NCBI GenBank assembly: GCA_963626545.1
Contig: CAVFYJ010000002.1
Location: 1-64,000 of the forward strand
Direction of reading: 5' to 3'
Length of the DNA: 64,000 nucleotides
From: Anthropogastromicrobium sp963626545
Lineage (GTDB): Bacteria; Bacillota; Clostridia; Lachnospirales; Lachnospiraceae
Positions 51,916 through 61,499 of this stretch are shown in pieces. The notes beneath the pieces were generated by a model. That model was not told the DNA's origin. It made no database searches and saw only the letters and a program-made list of their open reading frames with translations. Positions within the stretch are counted from its first letter, which is position 1. The number at the start of each line of letters is the position of its first letter. A program made the position numbers and the translations under genes.

Positions 51916-51986
51916 AGCGGGTGATGGGAATCGAACCCACGTATCTAGCTTGGAAGGCTAGTGTTCTACCATTGAACTACACCCGC
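51916..51986 (-). tRNA. tRNA-Gly (anticodon TCC)
   Basis: The minus strand reads GCGGGTGTAGTTCAATGG..., with anticodon loop CTTCCAA, T-loop GGTTCGATT and acceptor GCGGGTG/CATCACCCGC. It is the second gene of the cluster, 4 nt after tRNA-Phe. Confidence 0.95.
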
Positions 51987-51990
51987 ACAG

Positions 51991-52063
<73 letters not shown>

Positions 52064-52124
52064 ATCTCATCAACATTGAGTATTTCGTTTCGCTTTTGTT
52101 TATTACTCGCTGTCGACGATAGTT

Positions 52125-52153
52125 ATTCTACAACAAGACAAGAGAAAAGTCAA
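52125..52153 (-). promoter_or_regulatory. Promoter of the tRNA cluster
   Basis: On the minus strand TTGACT (52148-52153) and TAGAAT (52125-52130) are separated by 17 bp, about 60 bp before tRNA-Phe. An A/T tract (TTTTTTTTAAAAAA-like, 52160-52195) upstream resembles an UP element. Confidence 0.75.
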
Positions 52154-52228
52154 GCACTTTTTTAAAAAAAATTCAATTTTTTTTGAAGGCGTGTTTTTTG
52201 CCCCATTTCATACAATTTGCAAGCATAG

Positions 52229-52274
52229 AAAAACCGCCAAAAACCTAGCATTTATGCGGGTTTCAGCGGTTTTT
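52229..52274. terminator. Terminator between the chloride channel gene and the tRNA cluster
   Basis: AAAAACCGC (52229-52237) pairs with GCGGTTTTT (52266-52274), with an inner AAACC/GGTTT helix; A- and T-runs allow action in both directions. It lies downstream of the leftward chloride channel gene. The rest of 52064-52355 holds the tRNA promoter and no ORF. Confidence 0.75.
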
Positions 52275-52355
52275 GCCTTGAAATGCTCTTTAAAATGATG
52301 AGACACAATTCAATACGATTCTTTCATGGTTCATTTAAGATCCAATCAAAATTCG

Positions 52356-53642
52356 TTAGTGATTGGTCTTTCGATTGATAAAGCGGGTTCGATATTTGGA
52401 GTAAACAATGGTTTGGTCAGCATACAGACCATAATAGCCAGACATTGCATAGCTGACGGCGATGACTAAGATCATATAGTGAGCAGAATCAAAGCCAAAC
52501 AGCTCGAATGCAATCAGAATCGAAGTGATTGGGCAGTTGGTGACACCGCAGAAGACGGCCACCATACCCATCGCTGCGCAAAGAGATGGCGCAAAGCCAA
52601 ACAGCTGACCGAAAAAGCATCCAAAGGAAGCACCCACGCAGAAGGATGGCACAATCTCACCGCCTTTGAAACCACCGCCGAGCGTGACCGCAGTAAACAG
52701 CATCTTAAGTAAGAAGGCAGCAGGGAAAATGGTCTCTTCCTGAAAGGCCTGCTCAATCAGATTGCTTCCGGCACCGAGGTAGCTTCGTCCATCTGGGAGA
52801 ATCAGTGCAAATATGATGACAATTACCGCAGAGACAATGGCGCGCAGGTACGGATTTTTCACATAGGTCTTTAAGAGACCGCCAACCTTATGCAGAATAA
52901 TGCAAAGAAGAATGCTGACCGCTGCACACAAAATTCCAAGGAGTACGGTTTCGATCGTACCTTGAATGGAAAAGCCGGGGATGCTAATAATTGAAAACTG
53001 TTCAGCATGAACACCCAGCATAGAAGCCAAGTGACTTGCAATCAATGCTGACAGCACACATGGAACAAGTGCGGCATAATACATAACGCCGACACTGACC
53101 ATTTCAAGTGAAAAGACGGCTGCGGCCATCGGCGTGCCAAACAATGCGGCAAAGGCAGCGCTCATGCCGCACATGATTAACACATGGCGATCCTCATCGT
53201 CAAGATGAACGATCTTTCCAAGGAGATTTCCAAGACTGCCTCCGATCTGGAGAGCTGCGCCCTCTCGTCCAGCAGAACCGCCGCACAGCTGTGTCAGGAT
53301 CGTTGAGAGAAAAATGAGCGGTGCAACACGGGCAGGCGTCTCCTCATTTGCATGAATGGATGCGATAACAAAGTTTGTGCCGCGGTCATTAGCCTGTCCA
53401 CAGAAGCGGTAGAGCACCGTGATTGCAAGACCAGCGAGCGGCAGTAAGAATAAGAGCCAGCTGTAGGCAGAGCGAAATTCAATCGCCTTGCCAAGACATT
53501 TGGCAAAAAGTGTTGAGATTCCTCCGATCAGAAGGCCGGACAGAAGGGAAAAGCCGATCCATTTGAGAAGAACCAGAAGATTTTGCCCAATATTGGGCAG
53601 ATAGCATTTGCGGGCAAGTTTCCGCAGCTTAGGGGAAAACAT
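52356..53642 (-). CDS. CLC-family chloride channel/antiporter
   Basis: A 428-residue integral membrane protein with about ten or more hydrophobic helices. CLC selectivity motifs are visible: GSAGREGAALQIGGSLG (the GREGP motif with Ala for Pro; its Glu is the gating glutamate of antiporters) and GGGFKGGEIVPSFCVGASFG (the GGxFxP-like motif, shifted to VPSF). There are no C-terminal CBS domains. It may exchange chloride or fluoride for protons; the sequence is closer to the general CLC type than to fluoride-specific ones. It is monocistronic and leftward. Confidence 0.88.
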   Translation of the reverse strand: MFSPKLRKLARKCYLPNIGQNLLVLLKWIGFSLLSGLLIGGISTLFAKCLGKAIEFRSAYSWLLFLLPLAGLAITVLYRFCGQANDRGTNFVIASIHANEETPARVAPLIFLSTILTQLCGGSAGREGAALQIGGSLGNLLGKIVHLDDEDRHVLIMCGMSAAFAALFGTPMAAAVFSLEMVSVGVMYYAALVPCVLSALIASHLASMLGVHAEQFSIISIPGFSIQGTIETVLLGILCAAVSILLCIILHKVGGLLKTYVKNPYLRAIVSAVIVIIFALILPDGRSYLGAGSNLIEQAFQEETIFPAAFLLKMLFTAVTLGGGFKGGEIVPSFCVGASFGCFFGQLFGFAPSLCAAMGMVAVFCGVTNCPITSILIAFELFGFDSAHYMILVIAVSYAMSGYYGLYADQTIVYSKYRTRFINRKTNH

Positions 53643-53781
53643 AAGCAGACCTCCGAGAAACGTTTATTGGCAATGGAAAAAGACCACTGTACTTTTTCCA
53701 ATCGTAGCAGAAATGATAAGGAAAGTCAACGAAACACGCGATATGGAAGGAATCGTTGTCCCGTAAGCCATAGCAATTTTT

Positions 53782-54630
53782 TTATGTTACTTCGCTGCCA
53801 TTTAGGCGGTACATAGCCGGCGTCATGCCGGCTCTTTTTTTAAAGGTAATGCAAAAAGAGCTTTCACTTGAAAAACCGCAGGAAAAGCAAATATCTTTGA
53901 CCGACATCTGTGTATTTCGAAGCAGATAGCGTGCATTTCCAAGCCGTGTGTTAATGACATATTCGTGCGGTGTAAACCCGGTTTCACGCTTGAATACGCG
54001 GATAAAATGGTAGTGACTCAGTCTGGCGAGGTCAGCAAGATTGGCATCGGACAGATCTTCCTTAAAATGTTCATTGATATAGGAGATGACCGATTCAATC
54101 GTATCGGTGCGGTCATTATTATTGTCGGCAGGGCTGTACAGTAGAAAGCCTGTTAAAATATCATTAATATATTTTGAAAGAAGTGCCTCTTTGATTGCCG
54201 AGCGTTGAAAGCTTTCAAGAATCAAGGTCAGCTTACTTACCGTTGGTGCAGAATTGCCGATGGAAAATACGGTGCCAAGATGCGACAGAATCGTATCATA
54301 AAAATTTCGGGCAAGCGGGCCGTCAAAGTGGCACCAGATGCATTCGCTGCCAGTATTAGTACCATAGCTGTGCGGCTGATAACAGTCCAAAAGCACAAAA
54401 TCGTCCTCATGAGCGAGAAATGTGTCATTTTGTGTCTGTATGTACATACTGCCGGATTTAACATACAATAAAAGAAAGCTGTCGAAAGAGGCGCGGTGCA
54501 AATGATACCTAGGCGCATAGAAAAAACGACCGCAGGTAAGCGGATAAAAGAACATACTTCGGCCAGACAGGCTTGGAGAATAGACATAATAGTTCGAGTC
54601 GGGCAGAATAAATGGTTCGTGCGTTTTCAT
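53782..54630 (-). CDS. AraC-family transcriptional regulator
   Basis: A 282-residue regulator. The N-terminal cupin-like domain (about 1-150, with HLHRASFDSFLLLYVKSG and LLDCYQPHSYGT) binds an effector, probably a sugar. The C-terminal 100 residues carry two helix-turn-helices: LSDANLADLARLSHYHFIRVFKRETGFTPHEYVINTRLGNARYLL and MSVKDICFSCGFSSESSFCITFKKRAGMTPAMYR. The start is ATG 54630, with AAGGAGG 4 nt upstream. It is divergent from the DUF5107/TPR and GH2 genes and is the likely activator of them. Confidence 0.92.
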   Translation of the reverse strand: MKTHEPFILPDSNYYVYSPSLSGRSMFFYPLTCGRFFYAPRYHLHRASFDSFLLLYVKSGSMYIQTQNDTFLAHEDDFVLLDCYQPHSYGTNTGSECIWCHFDGPLARNFYDTILSHLGTVFSIGNSAPTVSKLTLILESFQRSAIKEALLSKYINDILTGFLLYSPADNNNDRTDTIESVISYINEHFKEDLSDANLADLARLSHYHFIRVFKRETGFTPHEYVINTRLGNARYLLRNTQMSVKDICFSCGFSSESSFCITFKKRAGMTPAMYRLNGSEVT

Positions 54631-54883
54631 GGGGCCTCCTTGCTTCACAATCTTTCATTATGCTTATTTTAACGTAGAATGCTGAGAAATACAAGAACCG
54701 CAATATTTTAAAATACAATCGCAACGAAAGATAATGTATTTCAAGTATTCCTGTAGTATAGTAAGAGCAGAAAATGAAAGTCAGAGCTTTGCAAACCGCA
54801 AAGCAAAGACAGAAAACAAAAAAATAGAAAATAAAAAGCCAAAAGCAGAAAAGTAAGAAAAGCAAGAAAACAGGAGGATAACA

Positions 54884-57800
54884 ATGCAAAAAGCAAGTGT
54901 ATGGGCAGAGAAAATCATGATTCCTACATATGAAATCGGAGAGGCAGAGAAAAATCCGATCTTCTTAGAGAAGCGTGTATATCAGGGCAGCAGCGGAAAG
55001 GTATATCCGTATCCGACAATCGAAAAAATCAGCGATGAAAAGAAAGATAAAGAGTACACCGCCGTTTGGCTGGAGAACGAATACATTAAAGTCATGGTTC
55101 TTCCAGAACTCGGTGGAAGAATTCAGCGTGCCTACGACAAGACAAACGGCTACGATTTTGTCTATTATAATCACGTCATCAAACCGGCACTTGTCGGCCT
55201 GACTGGTCCGTGGATTTCCGGTGGTATCGAGTTTAACTGGCCGCAGCACCACCGCCCGACGACCTTCCTTCCAGTTGATTATGAAATTCAGGAAAATGAG
55301 GATGGCAGCGCATCTGTTTTGTGCCACGATGTCGATCAGATGTATGGAACCAAGGGACTGATGCGTTTTACCGTATATCCGGGAAAGGCATATATCGAGA
55401 TTAAGGGACAGCTCTACAACCGTACCCCTCTGCCGCAGACTTTTCTCTGGTGGGCGAACCCAGCCGTCCCAGTCAACGACAACACACAGTCCATTTTCCC
55501 GCCGGATGTTCACGCCGTTATGGATCATGGAAAGAGAGATGTTTCTCGTTTCCCGATCGCGACAGGTGTTTACTATAAGAAGGATTACAGCGAGGGTGTC
55601 GATATCTCTCGTTATAAGAATATTCCAGTGCCGACCTCTTACATGGCAGAAAAGTCAAAGTATGACTTTGTCGGTGGCTATGATTACGGCAAGAGCGCGG
55701 GTATCTTGCATGTGGCAGATCATCACGTTTCCCCGGGAAAGAAGCAGTGGACATGGGGCTGCGGCGATTTTGGAAAGGCGTGGGATCGCAACTTAACAGA
55801 CGAGGATGGCCCATATGTCGAGCTGATGACTGGTATGTTTACCGACAACCAGCCAGATTTCACATGGTTAAAGCCATTCGAGGAGAAGACCTTTACGCAG
55901 TATTTTATGCCATATAAGGAAGTTGGGCAGGTAAAGAATGCTTCAAAAGAGGCAGCCGTTCATCTGTCTGTCGCAAAAGCAGCAGATGGAAGTGATGTGG
56001 CAAAGGTGATTGTCTACGCAACTGCTGCGTATGAAAATGCAAGAATCGTGTTAACCCACAAGGGTGCTGTCGTTCTTGATGAGCGCGCTGACATTTCTCC
56101 AGTTCAGATTTTTGAAAAGACAGTGGCACTGCCAGAACATACAAACGGGGAAAGATTGAACGAGAAACTGAACGAGGAACTGAAGGAAGAGTTGAAAGCG
56201 GAAGAGGTAAAAGAGGAAGAACTGAAAATCGAAGTGTTTGCACAGGGTCGAAGCTTGATCGCTTACCAGCCAGAGGCAGAGGAGATTCCAACGCTTCCAG
56301 AGCCAGCAAAGGCAGCCGAGGAGCCGTCAAAGATTATGACGAACGAGGAACTGTATCTGACCGGACAGCACATCGAGCAGTACCGTCATGCGACATGGCG
56401 CCCAGATCCATATTATTTAGAGGGATTAAAGCGTGACCCGAGTGACATCCGCATCAACAACGCATATGGTATGTTACTGATGAGACGTGGATTGTTTGAG
56501 GAGGCAGAGCCGTACTTCAGAACCGCGATCAAGCGCCTGACCTGGAAGAATCCAAATCCGTACAACAGCGAAGCCTATTATCTGCTGGGACTGGATTTGT
56601 GTTATCAGGGAAGAGACGATGAGGCATATGATGCGTTCTATAAGGCTGCATGGAGCAATGAGCAGCAGGAAATGTCTTTCTACTATCTGGCAGCGATTGC
56701 CGCAAAGAAGGGGCAGTTTGAGACTGCGCTTGAGCATGTAGAAAAGTCCCTTGTAAAGAATTCACATAACATCAAGGCGAGAGGCTTAAAGGCATGGCTT
56801 TTTGCAAAACTCGGAAAAGCAAAGGCGGCAGCATGCATGCTAGAGGACAATTTAGAGCTTGATCCATTTGATTTTGTATCCGGCTTTGAGACAATTAAGG
56901 AAGAGTCTGACTCAGAGAAGAAAGCGCAGATGCTTGTACAGTGGAATGCACTCATGCGTGATTTCCAGGAAAATTATCTGATGACGGCAAGAGACTACGC
57001 ACAGTGGGGGGCATATGAGGATGCAATTTCCGTACTGGAGCAGTGCACAAAGCAGTATCCGATGCTGTACTATTATGCAGCCTTTTATGAGAAGAAACTG
57101 GGCAAGACAGAGGAAACCAAAAAACGATTAGACAAGGCAGAGGCGTGTGCACCAGATTACTGTTTCCCGAACAAATTAGACGATATTGCTGTGCTGACAT
57201 TTGCAATTGGAAACGGCTGCACAAAGAAGGCACCGTACTATCTTGGTAATTTGTTCTATGACAAGCTTCAGTGGAAGAAATCTGTTGCATTATGGGAGCA
57301 GTCTGAGGCCGAAGATGACACGTTCTCGATTGTTCACCGTAATCTTGCACTGGCTTACTACAATAAGATGGGCGATGCGCAGGCAGCTAAGCGTGAGTTA
57401 GAGCGTGCTTTTGACTTAAACCGCAAGGATGCCCGCATTTTCCTTGAGCTGGATCAGCTGTACAAAAAGCTTGATTATAGCTTTGAGACGCGCCTGGCAA
57501 ATTATGATAAGGATCCGTCTCTTGCTGAGAGCCGAGACGACTTGTATATTGAATATATTACCCTTATGAACATGTGCGGCGAGTATGAGCGTGCTTATAA
57601 CTGCATCATGGGACGCCGTTTCCATCCGTGGGAGGGCGGCGAAGGAAAAGTTACGACACAGTACACGATTGCGTTGCTTGAGATGGCAAAGGCGTGCCTA
57701 AAGAAAGGCAAAGAGAGTCAGGCAGAAGGCAAAGAAAATCAGGCGAACGCAGAGGGTGAGAAGACAGCATATGAAAAGGCAGAGGAACTTCTCAGACGCG

Positions 57801-58318
57801 CACTTGTTTATCCGGAAAATCTTGGAGAAGGCAAACTCGAAGGAACAAAGGACAATCATTTGTATTATCATCTGGGTCTGGCGCTGGAAGCACAGGGTAA
57901 GAGCGAGGAAGCAAAACAGTGTTTTGAAATCGCGACAGTTGGAACCGATGAACCGGCAGGTGCCATGTACTACAATGACCAGCCAGCCGATATGATTCTC
58001 TATCAGGGTCTTGCGTTTGAAAAATTAGGAAAGACAAGAGAGGCAAAATCACGTTTCTATCGACTGATTGATTATGGTGAGCAGCACTTAAATGACGAGG
58101 GTAAGATCGAATATTTTGCTGTTTCCTTGCCAGATTTTCTGATCTTTGATGAGGACTACACAAAGAAGAATCGTGCGCATTGCTGCTATCTGATGGCACT
58201 TGGAAATATTGGCTTACAGAATCGCGAAAAGGCAGCAGAGTTTTTAAAGGATGCGCTTACCATTGAGCCGTCTCATATGATGGCAACGCTGTATCAGAAA
58301 TCATTGGAAGAAAAGTGA
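54884..58318 (+). CDS. DUF5107 and TPR-repeat protein
   Basis: A 1144-residue cytoplasmic protein. Residues about 1-350 are a DUF5107 domain with a galactose-mutarotase-like beta-sandwich (VLPELGGRIQRAYDKTNGYDFVYYN, GGIEFNWPQHHRP, LWWANPAVPV), which suggests carbohydrate binding. A Glu/Lys-rich linker (about 418-455) leads to a C-terminal half of TPR repeats (NNAYGMLLMRRGLFEEAEPYFRTAIKRL and YHLGLALEAQGKSEEAKQCFEIA are examples), with another low-complexity insertion near 945-965. The gene has AGGAGG upstream and overlaps the GH2 reading frame by a few bases, so it probably assists sugar breakdown by that enzyme. Whether DUF5107 is itself catalytic is not known to me. Confidence 0.82.
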   Translation: MQKASVWAEKIMIPTYEIGEAEKNPIFLEKRVYQGSSGKVYPYPTIEKISDEKKDKEYTAVWLENEYIKVMVLPELGGRIQRAYDKTNGYDFVYYNHVIKPALVGLTGPWISGGIEFNWPQHHRPTTFLPVDYEIQENEDGSASVLCHDVDQMYGTKGLMRFTVYPGKAYIEIKGQLYNRTPLPQTFLWWANPAVPVNDNTQSIFPPDVHAVMDHGKRDVSRFPIATGVYYKKDYSEGVDISRYKNIPVPTSYMAEKSKYDFVGGYDYGKSAGILHVADHHVSPGKKQWTWGCGDFGKAWDRNLTDEDGPYVELMTGMFTDNQPDFTWLKPFEEKTFTQYFMPYKEVGQVKNASKEAAVHLSVAKAADGSDVAKVIVYATAAYENARIVLTHKGAVVLDERADISPVQIFEKTVALPEHTNGERLNEKLNEELKEELKAEEVKEEELKIEVFAQGRSLIAYQPEAEEIPTLPEPAKAAEEPSKIMTNEELYLTGQHIEQYRHATWRPDPYYLEGLKRDPSDIRINNAYGMLLMRRGLFEEAEPYFRTAIKRLTWKNPNPYNSEAYYLLGLDLCYQGRDDEAYDAFYKAAWSNEQQEMSFYYLAAIAAKKGQFETALEHVEKSLVKNSHNIKARGLKAWLFAKLGKAKAAACMLEDNLELDPFDFVSGFETIKEESDSEKKAQMLVQWNALMRDFQENYLMTARDYAQWGAYEDAISVLEQCTKQYPMLYYYAAFYEKKLGKTEETKKRLDKAEACAPDYCFPNKLDDIAVLTFAIGNGCTKKAPYYLGNLFYDKLQWKKSVALWEQSEAEDDTFSIVHRNLALAYYNKMGDAQAAKRELERAFDLNRKDARIFLELDQLYKKLDYSFETRLANYDKDPSLAESRDDLYIEYITLMNMCGEYERAYNCIMGRRFHPWEGGEGKVTTQYTIALLEMAKACLKKGKESQAEGKENQANAEGEKTAYEKAEELLRRALVYPENLGEGKLEGTKDNHLYYHLGLALEAQGKSEEAKQCFEIATVGTDEPAGAMYYNDQPADMILYQGLAFEKLGKTREAKSRFYRLIDYGEQHLNDEGKIEYFAVSLPDFLIFDEDYTKKNRAHCCYLMALGNIGLQNREKAAEFLKDALTIEPSHMMATLYQKSLEEK

Positions 58319-58326
58319 GGAACGCG

Positions 58327-61302
58327 ATGAAAATAATTGATTTGACAACACAGCCCTGGCAGCTTACCCTGCCGGGGGAGAAAGAAGAAGTTTCTTCTAA
58401 GAAAATGGTGTACCTGCCTGGAACGCTTGATGAATTTGGCGTTGGTCACGCGGATCGACTTGATAACTCCTGCCATCCAGACGAGGGCACTGCACAGAGC
58501 TTTGATGCAGACGTGATTGCGACACGCTTTACAAGAAAGCATACCTATGAGGGACCAGCCTATTTTGAGCGGGACATTACCATTGCGCCAGCAGCGCAGT
58601 GCCGCACCTTTTTTGAGATTGAGCGCGCCAGATGTGTGCGCATTTCTCTCGATGGTGAAGAAATTTCTGCATACGAGGAGCAGACAATCAGCACACCACA
58701 TGTCTTTGAATTGACAGGGCATGAGGGCACACATCATCTTTGCGTAGAGTCGGATAACAGCTATCCGGGACTGCCGCACGATGCAATCGTGTATTCATCG
58801 GCAGCAACAGATGAGACACAGACAAACTGGAACGGATTACTTGGCTATATTCGTCTTCGTGAAGAGAATTCGACCTTTTTCTCACAGGTACGTGTGTACC
58901 CCGAAAGAGAAGAAAACAAGTTGCGTGTAGAACTGGAAATAGACGCAAAGAAGCCGGATATGACTGCTGAAAACGTGTATCCTCTTTCAATTTTGATAGA
59001 GAGTTCTGCATTAGAAGAACCGTATTATATGAGAATGGGCCTTTTCTATGGAAAAGATAAGTTATCCATTCATCCGAAGCTTTCAGAAGACGCACAAAAA
59101 TGGGATGAGTATGAGCCTTATTTATATGATTTAAAGGCCACGATAAGAGTGCTTACAACGGAGGAATTTGAGGCAGAGGGAAACGAGTCGGTTATAGGAA
59201 TCATCTTAGACGAAAAGACCGTTCGCTTTGGCATCCGTACCTTTGGCGATGACGGACAAGGTCATTTGGCATTAAATAGTAGACGTATTTTTCTTCGCAG
59301 TGAAGCAAACTGTGCCGAATTTCCGGAGACTGGATACATTCCGATGGAAGTGGACGCATGGAAAGCAATTTTGCAGACCTACAAGGATTATGGCATCAAT
59401 ATGGTGCGTTTTCATTCGCATTGTCCGCCGGAAGCTGCATTTACAGCTGCGGATGAGATGGGAATTCTCATGCAGCCAGAGCTTTCACACTGGGATCCAA
59501 AGCATGCATTTGAAGCGGATGAAAGCTACGAATATTATCAAAAGGAACTGCGTCAGATCATCAAAACGCTTGCCAATCATCCATCTTTTGTCATGCTGAC
59601 ATTTGGAAATGAGCTACATTGCGGTGCGCTTGGCACGAGCAGAATGCATCAGATGATACAGGCAGCGAAAAAACAGGATCCGACAAGACTTTATGCGAAT
59701 GCGTCAAATGCACATTATGGAAATGAAGGCTGCGATGAGGAAAGTGATTTCTACGCATCACAGAGCTTCTATAATGATCGAATCCGCGGAACACTTGCAG
59801 GAAATCCGGAGACGCATGAGGAGGCGGCAGCAGTTGAAGCGTATGAGAAGGCACATGGAAAGCTGGCAAAGGTCAACATTAAGGGTTACATTAACAACCA
59901 GTATCCGAATGCGAAGACAAATTTTGATGATACCTTGAGAAAGATTCGTGAGCAGTACAAAAAGCCAGTATTTAGTTTTGAGGTTGGTCAGTTTGAGGTG
60001 CTTCCAGACTTTGATGAGTTAGCGCATTTTAGGGGCATTTCCGATCCGGCAAATTACAGACGCATTCAGCGCATGGTTCGCGAGAAAGGCTTAGAGTCCG
60101 TGTGGAAGCAGTATGTTGAGGCAACAGGTGAGCTGTCAAGGCTGTGTTACCGCGAGGAAATCGAGGCGGCAATGCGCACCAAAGAATTATCTGGCATTTC
60201 ACTTTTGGGACTACAGGATTTTCCAGGACAGGGAACCGCTCTTGTCGGAATGCTTGATTCGCATTTGGAGCCAAAGCCATTTGACTTTGCAAAGCCAGAA
60301 CATTTTCATGCATTTTTCCGTGAACAGCTTCCGCTTGTCGGCCTCGAAAAGTATACCTATGAGGAGGGCGAGACACTTCGTGCCAAGGTGCAGCTTGCCA
60401 ATTATGGAAAGACAGACTGCGAGGGAGAGCCACAGTGGACTTTGTGGGTATATACACAAAATGGAACAAAGATTGCTGTAAAGAGTGGCCGAATGAGCGC
60501 TGTTTCATGCCCGAAGGGAACACTTAGCGAAGCGGGAACACTGGAGATTCAACTGTGCGATCTGGCGAATACAAATGAATTAAATTTGAACAAATTAAAT
60601 CCGAACGGACTGAATGAAACTGGAAATGGAACGAACTGGAAAGAACGAAATAGTACTAGTACGATTCCAACTCCGCTTCGCTGTGAGCTTACCGTGCAGA
60701 TTGCAGAGGCAGTCAATTCCTATCCAATTTGGATTTATAAGAAAGAACTGCCAACGTGCCCGGATCATGTTTATAAGACAACGGTATTGGATGCACAGGC
60801 AAAGCAGGTGTTTGAAAATGGTGGTATCGTGTATTATTCACCAAAGTCCGAGGAAACTTCCTTCCACAATTCGATTCGTGCGCAGTTCTCAACAGACTTC
60901 TGGTCAGTTGGAACCTTTGGCAGACAGGAAGGGGCAATGGGACAGCTGATTCAAAAGGATCATCCATTGTTTAAGGAGTTTCCAACGGAGAGCCACACAA
61001 ACTGGCAGTGGTGGCCGATGGCAAACCAGAGAGCGGTTGTATTGCCAGAGACAGTAGGTCTTGGAAAATCCTTTGACGCGATTATCACAGAGATGGACAG
61101 CTATGCATTTTTAAGACCGATGGCACAGCTGTTTGAGTGCCGTGTCGGAAATGGAAAACTTCTTTATTCCACGCTTGGCTTGCAGGATTTGCAGCAGTAT
61201 CCAGAAGGAAGAGCGTTACTTCGTGCAATTTATAAATATTTGGATTCCGATGCATTTGCACCAATGCAGAGCATGGAGTGGGAGACGGTTGTAAGCTTGT
61301 AA
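58327..61302 (+). CDS. Glycoside hydrolase family 2 enzyme (beta-galactosidase/glucuronidase type)
   Basis: A 991-residue intracellular exo-glycosidase. The N-terminal sugar-binding jelly roll (about 1-190; YFERDITIAP) and immunoglobulin-like domain (190-320) precede a TIM barrel with GINMVRFHSHCPPEAAFTAADEMG, the acid/base Glu in LTFGNELHCG (about 428), and a nucleophile candidate Glu in PVFSFEVGQFEVLPD (about 550). The C-terminal third is beta-rich and contains a short Asn/Leu repeat (near 745-765). The start ATG 58327 has GAGG upstream; the frame opens at GTG 58315, overlapping the DUF5107 stop. It forms an operon with that gene under the AraC regulator. Substrate specificity is uncertain. 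Confidence 0.85.
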   Translation: MKIIDLTTQPWQLTLPGEKEEVSSKKMVYLPGTLDEFGVGHADRLDNSCHPDEGTAQSFDADVIATRFTRKHTYEGPAYFERDITIAPAAQCRTFFEIERARCVRISLDGEEISAYEEQTISTPHVFELTGHEGTHHLCVESDNSYPGLPHDAIVYSSAATDETQTNWNGLLGYIRLREENSTFFSQVRVYPEREENKLRVELEIDAKKPDMTAENVYPLSILIESSALEEPYYMRMGLFYGKDKLSIHPKLSEDAQKWDEYEPYLYDLKATIRVLTTEEFEAEGNESVIGIILDEKTVRFGIRTFGDDGQGHLALNSRRIFLRSEANCAEFPETGYIPMEVDAWKAILQTYKDYGINMVRFHSHCPPEAAFTAADEMGILMQPELSHWDPKHAFEADESYEYYQKELRQIIKTLANHPSFVMLTFGNELHCGALGTSRMHQMIQAAKKQDPTRLYANASNAHYGNEGCDEESDFYASQSFYNDRIRGTLAGNPETHEEAAAVEAYEKAHGKLAKVNIKGYINNQYPNAKTNFDDTLRKIREQYKKPVFSFEVGQFEVLPDFDELAHFRGISDPANYRRIQRMVREKGLESVWKQYVEATGELSRLCYREEIEAAMRTKELSGISLLGLQDFPGQGTALVGMLDSHLEPKPFDFAKPEHFHAFFREQLPLVGLEKYTYEEGETLRAKVQLANYGKTDCEGEPQWTLWVYTQNGTKIAVKSGRMSAVSCPKGTLSEAGTLEIQLCDLANTNELNLNKLNPNGLNETGNGTNWKERNSTSTIPTPLRCELTVQIAEAVNSYPIWIYKKELPTCPDHVYKTTVLDAQAKQVFENGGIVYYSPKSEETSFHNSIRAQFSTDFWSVGTFGRQEGAMGQLIQKDHPLFKEFPTESHTNWQWWPMANQRAVVLPETVGLGKSFDAIITEMDSYAFLRPMAQLFECRVGNGKLLYSTLGLQDLQQYPEGRALLRAIYKYLDSDAFAPMQSMEWETVVSL

Positions 61303-61336
61303 GTATTTAACATGGAAAACGGCTATTGGAGGCGGG

Positions 61337-61363
61337 AAATAAGCCGCCTTCAGTGGCTTATTT
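61337..61363 (+). other. Hairpin after the GH2 gene
   Basis: AAATAAGCC/GGCTTATTT forms a 9-bp stem with a 9-nt loop. No T-run follows, so it may be an mRNA 3' protector upstream of the true terminator at 61374. Confidence 0.5.
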
Positions 61364-61373
61364 GACTTACAAA

Positions 61374-61434
61374 ACCAGTGCGTCTAAGGAAGAACAACAT
61401 TGTTAAAAACCCTTAGACACACTGGTATTTTATT
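61374..61434 (+). terminator. Terminator after the GH2 gene
   Basis: ACCAGTGCGTCTAAGG pairs with CCTTAGACACACTGGT (61411-61426), 15 of 16 positions matched, followed by ATTTTATTT. Confidence 0.75.
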
Positions 61435-61499
61435 TGTGGATGTGGTATGATAGATGAAGTCAGAAAAAAACCATATTCGAAAAATTGGAGGAAAAAACA

